Shown here: positions 40,222 to 49,438 of the stretch, one piece after another
How the letters are laid out: every line of letters starts with the position of its first letter
Position numbering within the stretch: the first letter of the stretch is position 1
DNA from: Planctomycetota bacterium
GTDB lineage: Bacteria; Planctomycetota; UBA8108; UBA1146
NCBI GenBank assembly: GCA_014240375.1
Contig: JAAZXB010000013.1
Location: 26,487-90,486 of the forward strand
Direction of reading: 5' to 3'
Length of the DNA stretch: 64,000 nt
Program-made: the position numbers and the translations under genes
The notes under the pieces: model-generated
What the model was told of the DNA's origin: nothing
The model's input: the letters and a program-made list of their open reading frames with translations, nothing else
Databases searched by the model: none

Positions 40222-41322
40222 ATGGCATCCTTTCGCCAGGCACGGTTGGAACTGGAAGATGGTACCGTTTTCGACGGCCAGGCATTCGGTGCGAACCGTT
40301 CCGTTTCCGGTGAGGTGGTCTTTGCCACCGGCATGGTCGGGTATCCCGAGTCTCTCACCGATCCGTCCTATCGTGGCCAGTTGATGGCTCTCACCTATCC
40401 GTTGGTTGGAAACTATGGTGTTCCTGCCAAGCCGGAAGGGGATCCCCTCTGCCACGGATTCGAATCATCCCGTATCCAGGCGCAAGCGCTGGTGATCCAG
40501 AGTTTATCGAGTGACTACAGTCACTGGAATGCCACTCGCTCGCTCGACCAGTGGCTCATCGAAGAAGGAGTTCCCGGAATCACCGGGATCGATGTCCGTG
40601 CCTTGACGCGGATTCTTCGCAACGCCGGAACCCTCAAAGGACGATTGCTGATCGAGGGAAGTGTCGACCGCGAAGAGGTGTTGAATGCACCGTACCAGGA
40701 TCCGGGTCAGCGCAATGTCGTGGCCGAGGTCAGTTGCGATCAACCGATCCTCCACAGGTGCGGTGTCGAAGGAGCGTTGCGAGTCATCTTGGTCGACTGT
40801 GGCGCCAAGACCAGCATCACTCGAAGCCTTTTGAAACGTGGCGCGGATGTCTTGCAGGTTCCATGGGACCACGACTTCGTTGCCGAAGAGGGGGACGCGG
40901 TGCTGCTCTCCAACGGTCCCGGAGATCCGAAGATGGCCCGTCAGACCATCGATCATGTACGGCGCGCATTGAATGGAGATCGACCCTTGATGGGGATCTG
41001 TCTCGGCAATCAATTGCTGGCACTGGCGGCGGGCTTCGACACTTACAAGCTCGACTTCGGTCACCGCAGTCAGAACCAACCTTGTGTCGAGGTGGGAACC
41101 TCGCGCTGCTGGGTGACCAGCCAGAATCACGGCTACGCCGTCGATGGCCGGCGGATCCCCGCGGGCTGGGCAGAGTGGTTCACCAACGCCAACGACGGTT
41201 CCAACGAGGGCATCCGTCACCTCGAGAAACCCTTCTTCTCGGTTCAGTTCCATCCGGAAGCCAATCCCGGACCCCACGACGCCGCGGAACTGTTTGACCG
41301 GCTGCTGGAGGTGGCCCGATGA
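40222..41322 (+). CDS. carA: Carbamoyl-phosphate synthase small subunit
   Basis: A 366-residue glutaminase. The N-terminal domain has LEDGTVFDGQAFG, GEVVFATGMVGYPESLTDPSYRG and GITGIDVRALTRILR. The C-terminal class I amidotransferase domain has LLSNGPGDP, MGICLGNQLLAL with Cys260, SQNHGYAV and VQFHPEANPGP with the catalytic His. The ATG is preceded by AGGTGACAGGG. The frame is open 52 codons upstream, but that part has no family similarity. It overlaps carB by ATGA. The 253 bp before it show no other gene. Confidence 0.95.
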   Translation: MASFRQARLELEDGTVFDGQAFGANRSVSGEVVFATGMVGYPESLTDPSYRGQLMALTYPLVGNYGVPAKPEGDPLCHGFESSRIQAQALVIQSLSSDYSHWNATRSLDQWLIEEGVPGITGIDVRALTRILRNAGTLKGRLLIEGSVDREEVLNAPYQDPGQRNVVAEVSCDQPILHRCGVEGALRVILVDCGAKTSITRSLLKRGADVLQVPWDHDFVAEEGDAVLLSNGPGDPKMARQTIDHVRRALNGDRPLMGICLGNQLLALAAGFDTYKLDFGHRSQNQPCVEVGTSRCWVTSQNHGYAVDGRRIPAGWAEWFTNANDGSNEGIRHLEKPFFSVQFHPEANPGPHDAAELFDRLLEVAR

Positions 41323-44300
41323 GTCAGCAAAATCCTGCTCACAACCGTGTCGGTCCCGGGTCTACTTCGGGCGGAGACGTCATTCGACCCGAAAAGGTCC
41401 TGATCCTCGGCAGTGGTGCTCTCAAGATCGGTGAAGCGGGTGAGTTCGATTACTCCGGATCGCAGGCGATCAAGGCACTTCGCGAGGAGGGGATTCGTAC
41501 CATTCTGGTCAATCCCAACATCGCCACCATCCAGACCAGTGCCGATCTGGCCGACGAGGTTTACTTTCTCCCGGTCAACTCACACTTTGTCGAGCGAGTC
41601 ATCGAGCGTGAGAAACCCGATGGAATATTGCTCTCCTTCGGCGGGCAGACGGCGCTCAACTGCGGCCTCGAGTTGGATCGCCTGGGGATTCTCGAGAAGC
41701 ATGGCATCCAGGTCCTGGGGACTCCACTCGAAACGATACGGACCACTGAAGACCGCCACCTGTTTGCCGAGGTGTTGCGTTCGATCGAACTCGATACGCC
41801 TCGAAGTCGAGCCTGTGAGGACCTGGTTACTTCGCTGGCTGCTGCCGAGGAGATTTCCTATCCAGTGATGGTACGTGCTGCATTTTCACTGGGAGGCAAG
41901 GGTTCCGGCATTGCGAGAAATGCCGAAGAGTTGACCGAGATGGCCAACAATGCCTTCGCCAACGCTCCACAGATCCTCGTCGAGGAGTACCTGGAAGGTT
42001 GGAAAGAGATCGAGTACGAGGTGGTCCGCGATGCCCAGGATAACTGCATCACGGTCTGCAACATGGAGAACATCGATGCATTGGGGATCCACACCGGCGA
42101 GAGCATCGTGGTGGCTCCTTCACAGACTCTCAGTGATCACGACTACCATCGTCTTCGATCGATCTCGATCGAGTTGATTCGCCACCTGGGAGTGGTCGGG
42201 GAATGTAACGTGCAGTTTGCACTGCACCCTCAGAGTGACGAGTACCGGATCATCGAGGTCAATGCGCGCCTTTCCCGGTCGTCTGCCCTGGCTTCGAAGG
42301 CGACCGGCTATCCACTCGCCTTTGTCGCGGCAAAACTGGCACTGGGATACTGTCTCATCGATGTTCCCAACTCCATCACCAAGGTCACCTCGTCCTGCTT
42401 CGAGCCGGCTCTCGACTACTGCGTCATCAAGATGCCTCGGTGGGACCTGAAGAAGTTCCGTCGTGTCTCGACCAGTCTCGGAAGCGAGATGAAGAGCGTC
42501 GGGGAGGTGATGTCGATCGGCCGCAAGTTCGAGGAAGCTTTGCAGAAGGCTTGTCGAATGCTGGGTGTCGGAGCTCATGGACTGGTTTCAGCAAGAAATC
42601 ATTTCAAAGAGGACAATCTTCACCAGTTGCTCGAGGTGCCCACGGAGGAGCGAATCTTCGCCATCGGAGAGGCGTTCAAGCGTGGCTGGAGTGTCGAAAA
42701 GGTTCACGCGCTGACCAAGATCACACCATGGTTCCTGCAAAGAGTGCGCGAGGTGGCAAAGTGTCAGAAGCAGATCGAGAACTACTCGTTCGAGGAACTA
42801 CCCCCATCGTTGCTGCGCTGCGCCAAGGAACTGGGATTCAGTGATAACCAGGTCGCTCGTTCTCTCGATCGACCCGGGCCGATTCCGTCCGGTTATCAGG
42901 CCGCACTCGATGTGCGAGATCGGCGTGAGGAACTGGGAATCCGTCCGGTGGTGAAGCAGATCGATACACTGGCAGCAGAGTATCCAGCGCAGACCAATTT
43001 CCTCTACATGACCTACAACGGATCGACCCACGACGTCGTACCGAGAGACCCCGCTCCCTTCGTGGTGCTGGGTGGGGGTGCCTACCGGATCGGCTCCTCG
43101 GTCGAGTTCGACTGGTGCGCCGTCAACGCGGTGGAAGCACTGGCTCGCGCCGGCCATCGCACCGTCATGATCAACTATAATCCTGAAACCGTCTCTACCG
43201 ATTACGACTCCTGCGATCGCCTCTACTTCGAGGAGTTGTCGCTCGAGCGAGTACTCGACATCGTTGAACTGGAGCGATCTCAAGGGGTCGTGATCAGCGT
43301 CGGAGGTCAGATCCCCAACCAGCTGGCGGTTCCTCTCGGAAGTCGGGGAGTCAAGATCCTCGGGACCGACGTCGACAGCATCGATCGAGCGGAGAATCGT
43401 GAGAGATTCTCGTCATTGCTCGACGACCTGGGGATCGACCAGCCCGAGTGGCGTGAGTTGACCAGCATTGAAGATGCCTGTTCCTTTTCGGAACGCTGTG
43501 GTTACCCGGTACTGATCCGTCCATCTTATGTACTCAGTGGTGCTGCGATGAGTGTGGCGCACTCCGACGAGGAGATGGAAATCTACCTGAAGGCCGCTGC
43601 CGATGTTTCTCGTGAGCATCCGGTGGTGGTATCGAAGTTCATCGCAGGGGCCAAGGAGATCGAACTGGACGGAGTGGCCCAGGATGGCAATGTGGTCTGT
43701 TATGCCATCAGTGAACATGTCGAGAATGCTGGGGTTCACTCTGGCGATGCCACGATGGTATTCCCGTCGCAACGTCTCTACCTCGAGACAACTCGGAGGA
43801 TCAAGCGGATCGCCAGGGGGATCGCCGAAGCGCTCTCCATCACCGGTCCCTTCAATATCCAGTTCATCGCTCGTGACAATCACATCAAGGTGATCGAGTG
43901 CAATCTGAGAGCGTCTCGCTCCTTCCCGTTCGTCTCGAAGATTCTCAAGGAGAATTTCATCGACTATGCGGTGCGTGCGATGCTGGGGCAAAAGGTCGAA
44001 TCGCCCTCGAAGTCGGCGTTCGAGTTCGACTTTGTTGGTGTCAAGGCGCCTCAGTTCTCCTTCTCCCGTCTCAAGGGTGCGGATCCATTACTGGGAGTGG
44101 AGATGTCTTCCACCGGCGAGGTCGCCTGTCTGGGTGACACTGTCGAGGAAGCCTACCTCAAGGCACTGATATCGGTCGGGTTCAACTTGCCGAAAAAGGG
44201 CGTGTTGTTGTCGACCGGCACCATCGAGAGCAAGGCGGCCTTCCTCGACAGTGCACGCAAGATCGAGGAGCTGGGGTTGCCGATCTACGCCACTCCCAAC

Positions 44301-44600
44301 ACTCATCTGTTCCTGGAGCAGAATGGAATCGATTCGACGATGCTCCATCAGCCTCTCGACGGCCAGTCTCCCAATGTGATCGAGGCTCTTGAAGATGGCA
44401 GGATCGACCTGGTCATCAATGTTCCGCGCAGCCTTGAACGCAAGGATCTGACGAGTGGCTACCTGATTCGCCGCAAGGTGGTGGACTACGGCATCAGTAT
44501 GCTGACCAACATCCAGGCGGCGAACTTGCTGGTCGAGGCACTGTGGGAAATCCGCGACCCTCAGCAGATGCTGGTCAAGCCATGGAGTGAGTACAGCTAA
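41319..44600 (+). CDS. carB: Carbamoyl-phosphate synthase large subunit
   Basis: A 1093-residue protein with the expected duplicated layout. The first ATP-grasp half starts with KVLILGSGALKIGEAGEFDYSG and has SLGGKGSGIARN; an oligomerisation region follows. The second half opens at VVLGGGAYRIGSSVEFDWC and has RPSYVLSGAAMSV. The C-terminal MGS-type allosteric domain has LLSTGTIESKAAFLDSAR and ends in NIQAANLLVEAL. With CarA it supplies carbamoyl phosphate for arginine and pyrimidines. Both ATP sites look intact. Confidence 0.96.
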   Translation: MSQQNPAHNRVGPGSTSGGDVIRPEKVLILGSGALKIGEAGEFDYSGSQAIKALREEGIRTILVNPNIATIQTSADLADEVYFLPVNSHFVERVIEREKPDGILLSFGGQTALNCGLELDRLGILEKHGIQVLGTPLETIRTTEDRHLFAEVLRSIELDTPRSRACEDLVTSLAAAEEISYPVMVRAAFSLGGKGSGIARNAEELTEMANNAFANAPQILVEEYLEGWKEIEYEVVRDAQDNCITVCNMENIDALGIHTGESIVVAPSQTLSDHDYHRLRSISIELIRHLGVVGECNVQFALHPQSDEYRIIEVNARLSRSSALASKATGYPLAFVAAKLALGYCLIDVPNSITKVTSSCFEPALDYCVIKMPRWDLKKFRRVSTSLGSEMKSVGEVMSIGRKFEEALQKACRMLGVGAHGLVSARNHFKEDNLHQLLEVPTEERIFAIGEAFKRGWSVEKVHALTKITPWFLQRVREVAKCQKQIENYSFEELPPSLLRCAKELGFSDNQVARSLDRPGPIPSGYQAALDVRDRREELGIRPVVKQIDTLAAEYPAQTNFLYMTYNGSTHDVVPRDPAPFVVLGGGAYRIGSSVEFDWCAVNAVEALARAGHRTVMINYNPETVSTDYDSCDRLYFEELSLERVLDIVELERSQGVVISVGGQIPNQLAVPLGSRGVKILGTDVDSIDRAENRERFSSLLDDLGIDQPEWRELTSIEDACSFSERCGYPVLIRPSYVLSGAAMSVAHSDEEMEIYLKAAADVSREHPVVVSKFIAGAKEIELDGVAQDGNVVCYAISEHVENAGVHSGDATMVFPSQRLYLETTRRIKRIARGIAEALSITGPFNIQFIARDNHIKVIECNLRASRSFPFVSKILKENFIDYAVRAMLGQKVESPSKSAFEFDFVGVKAPQFSFSRLKGADPLLGVEMSSTGEVACLGDTVEEAYLKALISVGFNLPKKGVLLSTGTIESKAAFLDSARKIEELGLPIYATPNTHLFLEQNGIDSTMLHQPLDGQSPNVIEALEDGRIDLVINVPRSLERKDLTSGYLIRRKVVDYGISMLTNIQAANLLVEALWEIRDPQQMLVKPWSEYS

Positions 44601-44724
44601 TCCTTTGAATCCTGAATCCTGGACCGAATTGAGGGGTTCACACTTTTTCTGAGTGGGACCCATTGCTGCGAGTCGGCGTGGGCAACTCCTCAATCCTGAA
44701 CTCGATAGAATGAAATGAGAAGAT

Positions 44725-45219
44725 ATGATGAAATCCACCATGACCTTCACCGTGTTGATCTGGATCCTCGGAATGAGCGCCATGCTGTTTCTTGGCCGGG
44801 TCAGTTTCAGTGCTCCTGTGGTCAATGGAACTCAGGATCGGAATCTCAACTCCTCCGCTGAGGATGGGCCAGATGAGGCGATCGAGCAGGCGATGGAAGA
44901 GATTCTCCGGGGAGGAAAAGCGGTTCGCCGTGCACTGCGCAAGAAGCAACGCGATGCCGCTCTCATTGCGATTTCGATCGCCCAGAAGGGTGTGGTGGAG
45001 GCGAAGAAACTGGTTCCCTCAGCGGCAATGAAACTCGAGGGGGAAGCACAGGCTCGGATGAAGGCGGATTACCGCAAGCGTCTGATCGAGGTGCTGGAAA
45101 AGTGGCTGCAGGTCGAGAAACTGTTGATCGATGGCAAGATGGAAGAGGCCGCAACTACCATGAAGGAAATCTCTGCACTGGAGAAGAGTGGCCACGAGAA
45201 ATACGAAGTCGAGGATTGA
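44725..45219 (+). CDS. Cytochrome b562-like periplasmic protein
   Basis: A 164-residue protein with a signal peptide (TFTVLIWILGMSAMLFLG). After a short linker comes an all-helical domain of about 115 residues. The heme-ligand positions of cytochrome b562 are matched: a Met in the first helix (QAMEEI, Met57) and a His near the end in HEKYE (His157), comparable to HQKY in the E. coli protein. It is probably a soluble electron carrier or a heme-free relative. The ATG pair follows GAGAAG. A strong hairpin follows. Confidence 0.65.
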   Translation: MMKSTMTFTVLIWILGMSAMLFLGRVSFSAPVVNGTQDRNLNSSAEDGPDEAIEQAMEEILRGGKAVRRALRKKQRDAALIAISIAQKGVVEAKKLVPSAAMKLEGEAQARMKADYRKRLIEVLEKWLQVEKLLIDGKMEEAATTMKEISALEKSGHEKYEVED

Positions 45220-45278
45220 TCTTCCGCGAGTTCGACAGGTGTGCTGGAGAACTCGAATCCAGATCTGTAATCAGAAAA

Positions 45279-45312
45279 CCGGGGGAAGGATGCCCCAGCA
45301 TCCTTCCCCCGG
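45279..45312. terminator. Bidirectional terminator hairpin
   Basis: A perfect 15-bp stem (CCGGGGGAAGGATGC with its complement) around a CCCA loop is followed on the plus strand by TTTCTTTC, and on the minus strand by TTTTC. It separates the convergent cytochrome b562-like and S41 protease genes and can serve both. Confidence 0.9.
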
Positions 45313-45342
45313 TTTCTTTCACTGAAGCGATATCCTGGCGGG

Positions 45343-47640
45343 CTACAGGCTCTCACCCTTGGCTTCCTTGGTCACCTCGACCACCAGGTCGACGTACTGA
45401 GGGATGGTCGAAACCTCGGTGCCGAGGCTGCCGAGCAGTTCAAGAATGGCACTCTGCAACTGGACATCTTCGACGTAGTCGCAGGCGAACTGGCTGCCAC
45501 GTTCATCCTCGATCAAGCGGCGCAATTTGCTGCGCAAGCCGTATCGAGCATCTTCCTCGGTGACTCCGGTATCGGATTGTTGTTCGAACCAGCTGTCGAA
45601 TCCTGGATAGATGATCTTGCCATTGTCATCGCCTGATTCGACAATCTTGGTGACCAGATCCTTGTTCTCCTGGTAGTTCTCATCGATCCACTTCTCGAAC
45701 GCCTTGTTGTCGGAGAGACGTCCCAGCGCTTCGATCCGCCACAGCGGGATCTCCGTCGATTCCTTGATGATGTCTGGATCGATTCCACCCTCGACCAAGA
45801 TCTTGCCTTGCGCATCTCTCTGGGTGTGGATCGATCGTCCACTGGGGAGATAGTAGTGCTGTACCGTGAGGCGCAAGGTGGATTCTCCACCCAGCAGTCG
45901 ATTGACGCTGTCCGCCATCGGAAGTAAGCGCTGGACGCTGCCCTTGCCGTAGGTTTTGACGCCGATCAACTTGGCGCGCTTGAAATCTTGCAACGCTCCC
46001 GAAACGATCTCGGAAGCACTGGCGCTGGAGCCATTGACCAGCACCATCATCGGGTAATCTTCACGCATTCCCTTGGTGGCGAACTTCTCCGAGTCCTCGA
46101 AAACACCACTTCCGGACTTCTGTGAAACGATGGGCATCGACTTGTCGTCGACGAACTCGTCGACCAGCGAGACTGCAGACTGGAGATAGCCACCAGGATT
46201 GCTCCGGAGATCGAAGATCAATCCACGCATCCCCTGACTTTCGAGATCGTCGAGGGCGACAAGCACTTCCTTGACTGCGGTGTCGCCGAACTGAGCCAGG
46301 CTGATGAATCCCAGCTTTCCCGGAAGCATCTGGTACAGTACTGAATCGAGTTGAATCGTCTCACGAGTGATCTCGAAATCACGAGCCTCTCTCCAGCCCC
46401 TGCGGAACACCTTCAAGACCACCGAGGTGCCAGGCTTCCCCTTGAGCCCCTTGACGATCTCGTCGAGTGGCTTGCCCTTGGTCGATATTCCGTCGACCTC
46501 GATGACCAGATCCTCGCTGATCATCCCCGATCGATAGGCGGGTCCCTTGTAGATGGGGCGGATGATTTTCAGAGTCTCGGTGTTGGGATCGATCTGAACC
46601 TGGGCACCGATTCCCGCGTATTCGCCGGTGATTCCCTCGTAGAATTCCTTGGTGTCGGTCACATCCATGAAGGAGGAGAAGGGGTCGAGGCTACCGACCA
46701 TCCCCTTGGCCGCTTCGATCAGCAACTTCTCATCATCCACCATATCGGGTTCGACGTAGAAGTGGCGGATGCGCCGCATGATCTCTTCGAGCAGGGGATG
46801 ATTGGTGCTACTACCCCTATTTTTGCGCGCAGTGAGGCGCTCGATCTCTTGATCCTTGCGTAGCAGGAGAGTTTCCAGTTGCAGGATATTCTTCTCTGCC
46901 TCGGCGATCTGCTCGCTCTCAGGAGCAGGCTCTGCATCCGACTTCCGTTCCAGCGAGCGCAGTAGACGGTCGCGCTCCAGCAGCACCTTGGCGAGGGATC
47001 CCTGAGCGCTCGGCTCCAGTTCGATGCTTCGAAGTAGGTTCTTCACATCCCCGTCGAAGAGACTCAGTTGTGCCAGGGCGATCGCGGCTCCGGTGCGCGC
47101 GTCTGCATCGTCAACTCTCAGCAATGGATGCAGCAACTCGCGAGCGAGTTTTCGATCTCGGGTCACCTGGTAGAGACACTTACCCACCGCCACCCTGAGC
47201 AGGGGATCTCCCTTGGCTTCACTCTTGGCGATGGCTCTCAGTGATCTTTCGGTACGATTGTCGCGGAAGTCACTCATCAAGGAGATCGCTGCGGATCGTT
47301 CAACCGAGGGGGCATCTCCATTCTCACCGATGGCGATCAGGACATCTCGCACCCCTTCTGCTTCTCCCAGTGACAGCAGCGCCTTCGAAGCCATCAGTCG
47401 AACCGAACGATTTTCGTGGGTCAGCAATTGCTGGACGCCACCGATGGAATCGTCGCCGAGACGTTCGAGCCGCACTGCGCCTTGCCAGACTTCAGCGAGG
47501 GGGCCACCGATGTAGCGGTCGACGATCTTGTCGATCGCATCATCCGTGGGGGGAGGGACCGCAGCATTCGTGGGTATCCAGCTGCCGATGAGCAGCACCA
47601 TGAGGATGGCCAGGGAAGGAACTCGAGAAGCAGCCGACAT
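45343..47640 (-). CDS. S41 C-terminal processing protease with helical-repeat N-terminus
   Basis: A 765-residue exported protease. A signal peptide is followed by about 190 residues of HEAT-like helical repeats (SVRLMASKALLSLGEAEG is one unit), a coiled-coil, then the protease. The PDZ domain starts near YAGIGAQVQID and includes GMISEDLVIEVDG. The catalytic pair fits Ser541 in VNGSSASASE and Lys566 in KTYGKGSVQ, 25 residues apart as in Prc. A 150-residue C-terminal helical tail follows. The ATG follows GGAAGGGGG. Such proteases trim envelope proteins; the N-terminal repeats may bind substrate, which is inference. Confidence 0.88.
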   Translation of the reverse strand: MSAASRVPSLAILMVLLIGSWIPTNAAVPPPTDDAIDKIVDRYIGGPLAEVWQGAVRLERLGDDSIGGVQQLLTHENRSVRLMASKALLSLGEAEGVRDVLIAIGENGDAPSVERSAAISLMSDFRDNRTERSLRAIAKSEAKGDPLLRVAVGKCLYQVTRDRKLARELLHPLLRVDDADARTGAAIALAQLSLFDGDVKNLLRSIELEPSAQGSLAKVLLERDRLLRSLERKSDAEPAPESEQIAEAEKNILQLETLLLRKDQEIERLTARKNRGSSTNHPLLEEIMRRIRHFYVEPDMVDDEKLLIEAAKGMVGSLDPFSSFMDVTDTKEFYEGITGEYAGIGAQVQIDPNTETLKIIRPIYKGPAYRSGMISEDLVIEVDGISTKGKPLDEIVKGLKGKPGTSVVLKVFRRGWREARDFEITRETIQLDSVLYQMLPGKLGFISLAQFGDTAVKEVLVALDDLESQGMRGLIFDLRSNPGGYLQSAVSLVDEFVDDKSMPIVSQKSGSGVFEDSEKFATKGMREDYPMMVLVNGSSASASEIVSGALQDFKRAKLIGVKTYGKGSVQRLLPMADSVNRLLGGESTLRLTVQHYYLPSGRSIHTQRDAQGKILVEGGIDPDIIKESTEIPLWRIEALGRLSDNKAFEKWIDENYQENKDLVTKIVESGDDNGKIIYPGFDSWFEQQSDTGVTEEDARYGLRSKLRRLIEDERGSQFACDYVEDVQLQSAILELLGSLGTEVSTIPQYVDLVVEVTKEAKGESL

Positions 47641-47834
47641 GGTCCCCCTTCCAGGGTGACGGAAATCCATGATCCCTCCCGTGGGAGGTCAGCGACGCGG
47701 TTTCGCTGTGGATCTCAGGACGGAGGAGTATACCTGCCCGTCCGAATTAGGGCCAGAGAGACGATCTCACCGCTGATCTGGGCCAGATCGGATCCTTACA
47801 CTCCGGCGGTATCGACAAAACGCAGGGGAGTCGC

Positions 47835-49367
47835 ATGGCGTTCCGCTTACTTTCTGGGGATCTGTTCGGGATCGAGGGGCGAGAGGTGGAGGTCGAGGTC
47901 GACCTGATCCCAGCACTCTCCTCCTTTGTCATCAGCGGTTTACCCGGCAAGGGGATTCGCGAGGCGCGCGAGAGGATCCGCTCGGCGATGGAAAACTCCG
48001 GCTTTCGCTATCCAGATCGACATCGAATCGTCATCAACCTGGCTCCTGCATCCTGGCACAAGGACGGAGCCGCCTTCGATCTCCCCATCGCCATCTCGAT
48101 CCTCGCTGCGAGTGGCCAGATCGAGCCGGAGTTCCTTGCTGGGTGGGCGGTACTGGGAGAATTGGCCCTCGATGGTCGAGTGCGATCGGTGGCGGGGTGC
48201 CTGGGAATCATCGCCCGGTTACGTCGCTCGACGGCACGCTCGGTGATGGTTCCTGCGTCCAATCACTCGCTGGCGAGTGCCGTGGAAGGGATCGAAGTGG
48301 TGGGAGTCTCGACCTTGCAGCAGGCACTCGAGGTACTCCGCGGTGCGCGCACCGATCCTCCTGCACTGGATTCCGGGGAAGCGATCGATCCCGATGAGCC
48401 TTTTCAAGATCTTGCCGATGTGCGGGGGCATGCGCAGGCGCGACGGGTGCTGGAGATTGCCGCCACCGGCGAGCACTCGCTTCTGATGGTGGGGCCTCCC
48501 GGTTCGGGAAAGAGTTTTCTGGCCCGCCGATTGCCGGGACTGTTGCCACCGCTCGATCGCAATCAACAGGTCGAGGTGACGCAGATTCACGAAGTGTGTG
48601 GGGATGTCGGGCGCCAACAACTGGTGACGACTCGACCCTTCCGTGCACCTCATCATAGTGTCAGTTGGGCGGGACTGATCGGTGGCGGCTCACCACCGGT
48701 TCCAGGAGAAGTGACACGGGCCCATCATGGGGTGCTGTTCCTCGATGAATTTCCCGAACTGGCGCGTCGATCCCTGGAGGCGTTGAGGGAGCCGCTGGAA
48801 GAGGGGGCAGTGACCATCTCTCGCTCGGGGTGGAGCCGTAAGTTCCCCTCTCGATTCCTGTTGATTGCGGCGATGAATCCGTGCCCCTGTGGCCATGCAA
48901 TGGCTTCTGGAGCGCAGCGATGTCGCTGTTCCAACGCCACCCTGGCCCACTATCGCTCGCGGATCTCGGGACCGATTCTCGATCGCGTCGATCTTCACAT
49001 CCAGATCGAGCCGATCTCTGGTCGGCAGTTACTCGATCCACCCGATGGTTCGCTCGAATCGAGTTCAGTGGTGCGTGCTCGAATCGAGCAGACGCGGCAG
49101 AGAGCCCGGGACCGGGGGCAGCAGGGACCCAATAGAGACCTGGAATGGTCCGATCATCGACGCTGGGCGCCGCTCTCCGGGGAAGCGCGTCAACTGTTGC
49201 TGGACGGGCAGCAACAAGGTGCCATTTCGACCCGGGGGTTGACCCGGTGGCTCCGATTGGCCAGAACCATTGCGGATATGAGGTCGGGGGAGCAGATCGA
49301 AAGCGTCGATCTACTCGAGGCGCTGACACTGAGGACCCCATCTTCGTCGCTGGTCTCGTTGGCGTAG
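47835..49367 (+). CDS. comM: YifB/ComM family AAA ATPase (Mg-chelatase-like)
   Basis: A 510-residue protein of the usual YifB length. The N-terminal Lon-like domain has FVISGLPGKGIREARERIRSA, LAPASWHKDGAAFDLPIAI and LDGRVRSVAGCLGI. The AAA core has the Walker A GPPGSGKSFLARRLPG, Walker B GVLFLDEFPEL and LIAAMNPCPCGH. The C-terminal part has SGPILDRVDLHIQ and a helical end. ComM is a branch-migration helicase aiding integration of transformed DNA; this copy looks intact. It diverges from the S41 protease gene across about 195 bp. Confidence 0.93.
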   Translation: MAFRLLSGDLFGIEGREVEVEVDLIPALSSFVISGLPGKGIREARERIRSAMENSGFRYPDRHRIVINLAPASWHKDGAAFDLPIAISILAASGQIEPEFLAGWAVLGELALDGRVRSVAGCLGIIARLRRSTARSVMVPASNHSLASAVEGIEVVGVSTLQQALEVLRGARTDPPALDSGEAIDPDEPFQDLADVRGHAQARRVLEIAATGEHSLLMVGPPGSGKSFLARRLPGLLPPLDRNQQVEVTQIHEVCGDVGRQQLVTTRPFRAPHHSVSWAGLIGGGSPPVPGEVTRAHHGVLFLDEFPELARRSLEALREPLEEGAVTISRSGWSRKFPSRFLLIAAMNPCPCGHAMASGAQRCRCSNATLAHYRSRISGPILDRVDLHIQIEPISGRQLLDPPDGSLESSSVVRARIEQTRQRARDRGQQGPNRDLEWSDHRRWAPLSGEARQLLLDGQQQGAISTRGLTRWLRLARTIADMRSGEQIESVDLLEALTLRTPSSSLVSLA

Positions 49368-49438
49368 AGGCGCTGCAATCGCTATCCTATCGAGCGGGAG
49401 ACGCGGCTTCCGCTGCTGGGGTCGACGAAAGGCACCCG

